A stretch of DNA of 9,491 nt, from assembly GCA_007121485.1 (NCBI GenBank), contig SKKM01000223.1, positions 1 to 9,491 of the forward strand, written 5' to 3'. Below the pieces are notes generated by a model, which was not told the origin of the DNA, ran no database searches, and saw only the letters and a list, made by a program, of their open reading frames with translations. Below are positions 5,953 to 9,491 of this stretch, one piece after another. The DNA comes from Wenzhouxiangella sp. GTDB taxonomy: Bacteria > Pseudomonadota > Gammaproteobacteria > Xanthomonadales > Wenzhouxiangellaceae. The position numbers and the translations under genes are program-made. Each line of letters begins with the position of its first letter. Position 1 is the stretch's first letter.

Positions 5953-6042
5953 GGCTGACCTTCGTCCTGGTTTTCGGTGACTGTCTCCACGCTACCAGAT
6001 TTCGACCCGGCCCCGGCATACCAGGCTTGCTGGAACCCGGGG

Positions 6043-6813
6043 CTACCAGGGGATGGTCTGGCCGTCCCAGGCGAAAAAACCGCCGCTGTCATCGGCACCA
6101 AGCTGGTCGATCACCTGAAGCAAGCGCTCGGCGACGAAGCGGGTGCTGAACAGCTTGTCTTCCGGCACGTTGGCCTGGAACGGCCGCGACAGGTCGGTAT
6201 CGGTCGTGCCCGGATGCAGCGCCGCCAGCACCACGTTCTTGAACCGCCGACGCGCCTCGATCGAAGCCGTTTTCAGGATCTGGTTCAGCGCCGACTTGCT
6301 CGAGCGGTAGGCATACCAGCCGCCCAGGCGGTTGTCCCCGATCGAGCCGACGCGCGCCGACAAGGCAGCCAGCACGGCCTTGCCGTCAGTCGCCATCAAC
6401 GGCAGGAGGTGACGGCACAGCATGGCCGGGCCCAGCGTGTTGACCGCGAAAACCCGCTGCATCTGCTCGAAATCCAGGTCTTCCAGGCGCTTCTCGGGCG
6501 CCAGACCGTCATCGCCGTGCAGGATGCCGGCCACGTTGATGACCAGGTGCGGACGCAACTGCTCGGCTCGCAACCCATCGGCCAGCGCTTCAAGCTGGCG
6601 CGGATCGGTGATGTCCAGCCGAAAGGTCTTCAGTCGCCCGGCGTGCTTCTCGCCCAGCCGGGCCAGGCCGCTCGAAGTATCGGGCCTGCGCGCGCAGGCC
6701 ACCACCCGGCCGACCCGTTCTTCATCCAGCAAGCGCTGCACCAGCGCAAGGCCGATGCCGCGGCTGCTGCCCTGGACCAGGGCGGTGAAATCCCGCGGGA
6801 AAGAGTTCAGCAT
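6043..6813 (-). CDS. SDR-family NAD(P)-dependent oxidoreductase
   Basis: A 256-residue short-chain dehydrogenase/reductase of classical size with a Rossmann fold. The cofactor loop is GSSRGIG (15-21), preceded by Val-Gln where most members have Thr-Gly. The adenine-side Asp is in LDITD (66-70), and the structural Asn is in NVAG (93-96). VNTLGP (124-129) carries the active-site Asn125. The catalytic set is Ser152 (ALSARVGS), Tyr169 and Lys173 (YAYRSSK). The PGTTDTDLSRPFQANVP segment (201-217) is the mobile substrate loop and resembles the C-factor/CsgA-like branch. Arg42 and Arg43 after strand two suggest NADP(H). The carbonyl substrate is unknown. No good ribosome binding site precedes the ATG. 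It is followed after 90 bases by the CoA-transferase on the same strand, so the two may be co-transcribed, and it is divergent from the lipoprotein at 6859. Confidence 0.92.
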   Translation of the reverse strand: MLNSFPRDFTALVQGSSRGIGLALVQRLLDEERVGRVVACARRPDTSSGLARLGEKHAGRLKTFRLDITDPRQLEALADGLRAEQLRPHLVINVAGILHGDDGLAPEKRLEDLDFEQMQRVFAVNTLGPAMLCRHLLPLMATDGKAVLAALSARVGSIGDNRLGGWYAYRSSKSALNQILKTASIEARRRFKNVVLAALHPGTTDTDLSRPFQANVPEDKLFSTRFVAERLLQVIDQLGADDSGGFFAWDGQTIPW

Positions 6814-6845
6814 GAGTAGTGACGAGTCTGGGCGTCAGGGTCTCG

Positions 6846-6852
6846 TATCATA
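6846..6852. promoter_or_regulatory. Overlapping -10-like elements, SDR / lipoprotein divergence
   Basis: The heptamer TATCATA gives TATCAT (+ strand, 6846-6851) and TATGAT (- strand, 6852-6847), each one base from the -10 consensus. For the SDR gene the leader would be about 25 bases. For the + strand lipoprotein, initiation would fall at or just before its ATG at 6859, which implies a leaderless or nearly leaderless message. The two elements overlap, so polymerase could occupy only one at a time. No strong -35 is visible for either direction. Confidence 0.35.
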
Positions 6853-6858
6853 GGCAGC

Positions 6859-7356
6859 ATGCATGCACATCTGATCAAATTCGGCGTTCTCGCCGTCCTG
6901 GCGCTGGTCATGCTGACCGCCTGCGCCTCCGGCCCGCGCCAGGTCCGCGGGGAATTGCCGCTGGTCACGCTGGAGTCGCTGGAACGCCAGGGTGACCGGA
7001 TCACGCTGCTGCTCGGGTTGCGCAACGTCAACGACAGCCCGTTTCCGTTGACCGCGATTGAAGTGCGGCTGAGCAGCGGCGACCAGCGGCTGCTGAGCGT
7101 GGCCCACGAACCCGACTTCGAAATCACCCCGCGCGGCCGGGAAATCCTGACCCTGCGCGGGATCGGCGAGCCCGAGGGCTTGAGCCTGCTGGATCGCTTC
7201 GACCCCGATGCGGCGGCGCGCGAGAACCAGGAGCCGCTCAGGCGCATCGACTGGACCATGCAGGTGCAGTTGAGCGACGAGCGGGGCCGGGCACGCACCA
7301 CCGAGGCCTCGGGCTTCCTGCATCCGGTTCCGGGCCAGCCCGGGCGCTTCCGGTAA
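6859..7356 (+). CDS. LEA-2-like lipoprotein
   Basis: A 165-residue lipoprotein. The signal peptide is MHAHLIKFGVLAVLALVMLT and the lipobox ends at Cys22 (LTAC). The mature part resembles bacterial LEA type 2 (LEA14/WHy) domains: LVTLESLERQ, RITLLLGLRNVNDSPFPLTA (47-66) in the place of the usual Asn-Pro-Asn turn, IEVRLSSGDQRLL (67-79), then FEITPRGREILTL (87-99). The domain is a small beta sandwich associated with desiccation and stress tolerance in plants and found as periplasmic lipoproteins in many Gram-negatives. The function here is not known. There is only a weak AGG before the ATG, and a -10-like sequence ends eight bases upstream of it. It is divergent from the SDR gene and 82 bases ahead of the MAPEG gene. 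Confidence 0.8.
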   Translation: MHAHLIKFGVLAVLALVMLTACASGPRQVRGELPLVTLESLERQGDRITLLLGLRNVNDSPFPLTAIEVRLSSGDQRLLSVAHEPDFEITPRGREILTLRGIGEPEGLSLLDRFDPDAAARENQEPLRRIDWTMQVQLSDERGRARTTEASGFLHPVPGQPGRFR

Positions 7357-7367
7357 AAATCGGTCGA

Positions 7368-7385
7368 ATGCCGGCATCCCGGCAT
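7368..7385 (+). terminator. Short GC hairpin after the LEA-like gene
   Basis: ATGCCGG (7368-7374), loop CATC, CCGGCAT (7379-7385) forms a compact seven-pair hairpin 12 bases after the stop codon. Position and loop size fit a terminator, but CAAGCC follows, not a T-run, so termination would be inefficient or need other factors. An alternative is a structured leader for the MAPEG gene. Confidence 0.3.
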
Positions 7386-7424
7386 CAAGCCTGCGCTTTA
7401 TCATTGGCGGTTTGCAATCCGCCC

Positions 7425-7442
7425 ATGGAGTTCGCTCGATGA
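7425..7442 (+). other. Possible five-codon leader frame before the MAPEG gene
   Basis: ATG GAG TTC GCT CGA TGA reads as a minimal frame whose stop overlaps the MAPEG start as ATGA. The GGAG within its second codon region is also the ribosome binding site for the MAPEG gene, so coupled re-initiation is conceivable. It has no ribosome binding site of its own and could easily be chance. Confidence 0.15.
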
Positions 7443-7813
7443 CAATCGCCCTCTGGTGCATCCTGGTCGCCGCGGTCCTGCCCTACCTCGCGGTCTTTGT
7501 CGCCAAGGCCGGCGCCAAGGGCTTCGACAACCACCGGCCGCGCGCGTGGTACCAGAGTTTCGAGGGTTACCGGCAGCGCGCCCTGTGGGCCCAGCAGAAC
7601 AGTTTCGAGATTTTCCCGCTGTTCGCCGCAGCGGTCATCATCGCCCACCTGGCCGGCGCCACCCAGGCCTGGGTGGATGGACTTGCCATCGCCTTTGTGG
7701 CCAGCCGAATTGCTTACCTGGTCTGCTACATCGCCGATCTTGCCCTGGCGCGTTCACTGGTCTGGACGCTGGGCTTCGGCTGCTGCGTGGCGCTGTTCAT
7801 CATTGCCGCTTAA
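7439..7813 (+). CDS. MAPEG-family membrane protein
   Basis: A 124-residue integral membrane protein of the MAPEG family (membrane-associated proteins in eicosanoid and glutathione metabolism), normally four-helix bundles that assemble as trimers; eukaryotic members include microsomal glutathione transferases. Hydrophobic helices are at about 4-22, 57-74, 77-98 and 104-123. The signature of bacterial members, RALWAQQNSFEIFP (47-60), is fully present, with the Asn-Ser-Phe-Glu core. Whether it binds glutathione cannot be seen. I start it at the ATG at 7439 because GGAG sits eight bases upstream; the frame could begin at a TTG at 7412, which has no ribosome binding site. A five-codon reading frame (7425-7442) ends on the ATGA of this start. 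Confidence 0.92.
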   Translation: MTIALWCILVAAVLPYLAVFVAKAGAKGFDNHRPRAWYQSFEGYRQRALWAQQNSFEIFPLFAAAVIIAHLAGATQAWVDGLAIAFVASRIAYLVCYIADLALARSLVWTLGFGCCVALFIIAA

Positions 7814-7817
7814 ACTT

Positions 7818-7835
7818 CCGGCATATTGACGCCGG
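7818..7835. repeat. Small inverted repeat after the MAPEG gene
   Basis: CCGGC (7818-7822) pairs with GCCGG (7831-7835) around an eight-base AT-rich loop, five bases after the MAPEG stop. It is weak, with no T-tract. The following gene starts 66 bases later. Confidence 0.2.
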
Positions 7836-7900
7836 CGAGTTCAGGCCCTAGTCTGGCTGGCATCGCCCTGCTTGAATCGATCTGAAAGGACACCGAATCC

Positions 7901-8470
7901 ATGAGCCTACGCATCACGCTGGACCTGAGCGACAAGGACATCGAGCATTTCCGCAATCTCGCCCGCAGCGCCATGGACGGCGCGCGCGAACTCCACCGCG
8001 ATGCCATCATCGGGGGTGCCCGCGAACTGCTCAAGGAGGTGGATGAGAAAGTCGGATCGGACTACATCCGCACCCGCCTGGGCAAGATCAACGTGCTGAT
8101 CGACATGCTCGAGGATCAGGGCTGGGGCATGAAGGAAGTCGGCCGGGGCCGTGTGCTGGCCGCGCTGGCTTATTTCAACAACCCGGAAGACCTGATCCCC
8201 GACAACGTTCCGGGGCTCGGCTATCTGGACGATGCCATCATGGTCGAACTTTTGTGTCGCGAACTGGAGCCGGAGATCGAAGCCTACGAAGACTTCGTCA
8301 AATACCGCGCTTCCGAAGCCAAGCGCCGCGGCATGGACCCGGCTGAACTCGACCGCGGCGACTTTCTCAAGGCCCGGGAACAAGCCCTGCTGGCCCGGAT
8401 GCGCCGCCGCCGACGCGGCGGCGGTGGCGGCAGCAGAAGCCGCTCACCGTTCTCCTTGTTCGGTTCTTAG
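7901..8470 (+). CDS. DUF1232 / YkvA-like domain protein
   Basis: A 189-residue protein with one recognisable module, the DUF1232 (YkvA) motif at 85-112: VLAALAYFNNPEDLIPD, then NVPGLGYLDDAI. In this family the pattern is hydrophobic-X-Pro-X-Asp-Leu-Ile-Pro-Asp followed by Gly-Tyr-Leu-Asp-Asp. Family members are small, often membrane-associated proteins of unknown function. Here the hydrophobic segment is modest, so a soluble or peripheral protein is likely. The N-terminal 80 residues are predicted helical and charged (SDKDIEHFRNLARSAMDGA). The C-terminus is a low-complexity tail: five or more Arg, then five Gly, then SRSRSPF, which may bind RNA, DNA or acidic membranes (inference). AAAGGA, ten bases before the ATG, is the ribosome binding site. 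The 3' end overlaps the convergent acetyltransferase gene by 27 bases. Confidence 0.85.
   Translation: MSLRITLDLSDKDIEHFRNLARSAMDGARELHRDAIIGGARELLKEVDEKVGSDYIRTRLGKINVLIDMLEDQGWGMKEVGRGRVLAALAYFNNPEDLIPDNVPGLGYLDDAIMVELLCRELEPEIEAYEDFVKYRASEAKRRGMDPAELDRGDFLKAREQALLARMRRRRRGGGGGSRSRSPFSLFGS
8404..8424. repeat. All-GC perfect hairpin in the DUF1232 gene tail
   Basis: CCGCCGCCG (8404-8412), loop ACG, CGGCGGCGG (8416-8424) is a nine-pair hairpin made only of G and C. It encodes the change from poly-Arg to poly-Gly in the protein. For the convergent acetyltransferase it lies 20-40 bases beyond the stop, the usual place for a terminator, but lacks a T-tract. It may simply reflect low-complexity codons. 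Confidence 0.35.
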
Positions 8471-8938
8471 CATCTCGATATGCGGAATCCCGTCCTCCGG
8501 ATAGGGTCCGCGAACGAACTCGAAACCGAGACTGGTGTAGAAGCGCTGCAGGTACTGCTGGGCTGAAATCCTCAGCCCCGACCCCGGAAAGCGCCTGCCG
8601 GCCAGGTCGACGGCCCGCTCCATCAACTCCCGGCCCAGGCCCGTGCGTCGCAACGCCAGGCTGGTCAGGACCCGCCCGATCGACGCCTCGGGGAAACGCA
8701 AACCCGGCGGCAGGATTCGGGCGTAGGCCGCAATCCTTCCGGCCGGATCGGCGGCCCATAGATGCAGCGCGCTGGCGTCCAGGCCGTCGAGATCCTGGTA
8801 GGGGCAGTCCTGTTCCACGACAAAGACCTCGACCCGGGCCGCTAGAATGGCGTACAGCGCTGGTCTGGACAGACCGTCGAAACTCGACTCGAGCCAGGTC
8901 AGCGCGGGGACATCCTGTTGTTTTCGAGTTCCGGTCAT
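8444..8938 (-). CDS. ElaA-like GNAT N-acetyltransferase
   Basis: A 164-residue GNAT-fold protein that should transfer acetyl from acetyl-CoA to an amine. The N-terminal part carries the ElaA signature: LYAILAARVEVFVVEQDCPY (29-48) followed by QDLDGLDASALHLW. The acetyl-CoA pyrophosphate loop is RRTGLG (97-102), Arg-X-X-Gly-X-Gly, after strand IGRVLTSLAL (87-96). The QQYLQRFYTSLGFEFVRGPY segment (127-146) is the last conserved motif. It has the normal length for ElaA, whose substrate is not established. It starts only 22 bases from the divergent gene at 8961 and has no obvious ribosome binding site. A TATCAT on its strand (8982-8977), inside the neighbour, could be its -10. The 3' end overlaps the DUF1232 gene. 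Confidence 0.93.
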   Translation of the reverse strand: MTGTRKQQDVPALTWLESSFDGLSRPALYAILAARVEVFVVEQDCPYQDLDGLDASALHLWAADPAGRIAAYARILPPGLRFPEASIGRVLTSLALRRTGLGRELMERAVDLAGRRFPGSGLRISAQQYLQRFYTSLGFEFVRGPYPEDGIPHIEMLRTEQGER

Positions 8939-8960
8939 GGATTGACACGCGCCTGTTGCG

Positions 8961-9491
8961 ATGAAGATCGATTTCTATGATATCCGCCTGCTGGCGGGCT
9001 TCGAGCTTGCGCCGGACTCGGTGTCCGAGCGCATGCTCGGCCGCGAGCAGGCCGCGAGGCTGGCCGAGGCCCTGGCCGAAGACCTGGCGCGCGCCGTCCC
9101 GGGCGTGGAACAGTCCGTGCTGGTTGCCGCCGGCAGCCTGCTGGAGCCGGCCGAGATGCTGCGTCCGGGTCTGCCGGTCTGGGCCGCCATGGCCGACCTG
9201 GCTGCCCCGCTGGTGCGCGAGCAGGGCACGGCGGCAAGAATTCTCGCCGTCGGCGCTCACGATGGCCGCCTGCCTGACCGCCGGCTGGCGGCTCCGCAAG
9301 TTCCGCCGCAGGGTCGCTTCGTCGGCATACCACTGTTGCTGGCGCTGGACCCGGAGGCCGGGCCGGCGCTGGAGCAAAGACTCGAGGCCGAGCTATTCGA
9401 CCGGGGAAGCGTGGCCCCGCCGGCACGGGCCCTGCTGCAACAATTCAGCGGCGCGGAGTCCGTGCACGGTCAATTGCTGACCGTCAACGAC
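8961..9491 (+). CDS. Unrecognised protein, N-terminal 177 residues
   Basis: An open frame from ATG at 8961 to the end of the window with no stop (177 codons), so the gene continues beyond it. GC3 is very high and the frame is unbroken, which supports real coding. The sequence begins MKIDFYDIRLLAGFELAPDS and goes on with helical, Ala/Leu/Glu-rich segments (EQAARLAEALAEDLARAVPG), then a GIPLLLALDPEAGPALEQ stretch near 122-139. There is no signal peptide, no membrane segment and no catalytic motif that I can name. I cannot assign a family. The start has a poor ribosome binding site, and only 22 bases separate it from the divergent acetyltransferase gene. A perfect TTGACA at 8942-8947 lies just upstream but has no partner -10 at the right distance. 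Confidence 0.75.
   Translation, partial: MKIDFYDIRLLAGFELAPDSVSERMLGREQAARLAEALAEDLARAVPGVEQSVLVAAGSLLEPAEMLRPGLPVWAAMADLAAPLVREQGTAARILAVGAHDGRLPDRRLAAPQVPPQGRFVGIPLLLALDPEAGPALEQRLEAELFDRGSVAPPARALLQQFSGAESVHGQLLTVND
8976..8982. promoter_or_regulatory. TATGATA motif, candidate -10 for the GNAT gene
   Basis: TATGATA on the + strand reads TATCATA on the - strand. As a - strand -10 it would give the acetyltransferase a leader of about 30 bases from within the divergent gene. As a + strand -10 it lies inside the coding region starting at 8961 and would only make sense if that gene starts later, for example at the ATG at 9033. No clear -35 element is seen in either direction. Confidence 0.25.

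Noticed and set aside
3409..5958. 849-codon open frame on the + strand
   Set aside because: It is antisense to the CoA-transferase and overlaps the hydrolase in another frame. The translation is Arg/Ala/Gly-rich without motifs, as expected for a shadow in GC-rich DNA.
5977..6819. 280-codon + strand frame opposite the SDR gene
   Set aside because: The - strand carries a complete set of SDR motifs; the + strand frame has none and only mirrors it.
8942..8947. Perfect TTGACA as a -35 for the gene at 8961
   Set aside because: No -10-like hexamer lies 16-18 bases downstream; the nearest (8976) is 28 bases away.
8367..9377. 336-codon - strand frame
   Set aside because: It spans the acetyltransferase in a different frame and the antisense of the gene at 8961. 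The composition is Arg/Gly/Gln-rich with no domain.

Overview
This window looks like ordinary chromosome from a GC-rich Proteobacterium, most likely a gammaproteobacterium. The support is the gene families present: a crotonase of the CoA-isomerase-like group, CsbD and DUF1328 stress proteins, an ElaA-type acetyltransferase and a bacterial MAPEG protein. Codon use is strongly GC3-rich throughout, and I see no phage, insertion sequence, CRISPR array or defence gene. The lineage is an inference; a Lysobacterales/Chromatiales-like relative would fit.

Layout, left to right. A tRNA-Val(CAC) at 2-76 is followed by about 250 bases of AT-richer DNA with an unusual repeat and dyad cluster (198-243), and then a small orphan reading frame (326-604). 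A crotonase gene (811-1602) and a Crp/Fnr-type regulator (1672-2421) run on the + strand. Meeting the regulator tail to tail on the - strand is a 54-residue DUF1328 membrane protein (2393-2557). Divergent from it are csbD (2693-2896) and a very acidic lipoprotein (2893-3099), joined by an ATGA overlap. An alpha/beta hydrolase (3221-4114, +) overlaps the end of a long acetyl-CoA hydrolase/transferase (4066-5952, -), which lies behind an SDR oxidoreductase (6043-6813, -). Divergent from the SDR are an LEA-2-like lipoprotein (6859-7356), a MAPEG membrane protein (7439-7813) and a DUF1232/YkvA-like protein (7901-8470). The last overlaps the end of an ElaA-like GNAT acetyltransferase (8444-8938, -). 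An unrecognised protein begins at 8961 and runs off the window.

How the genes may work together. DUF1328, CsbD, the acidic lipoprotein and the LEA-2-like lipoprotein are all of kinds linked to envelope or general stress, so the 2.4-3.1 kb part is probably a stress-induced divergent module. The Crp/Fnr protein is a candidate regulator only by position. The crotonase, SDR and CoA-transferase point to short-chain acyl-CoA metabolism but lie in separate transcription units.

Nothing here amounts to a convincing new biological system. The observations most worth a second look are the spaced TCCTACACGC repeats upstream of the orphan frame, the stress module with its 54-residue gene, and the architecture of gene ends: all three convergent pairs overlap in coding sequence. 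GC-only inverted repeats without T-tracts sit at several gene ends, four of them with exactly 22-base centres. A TATCATA/TATGATA motif recurs at two very tight divergent junctions.
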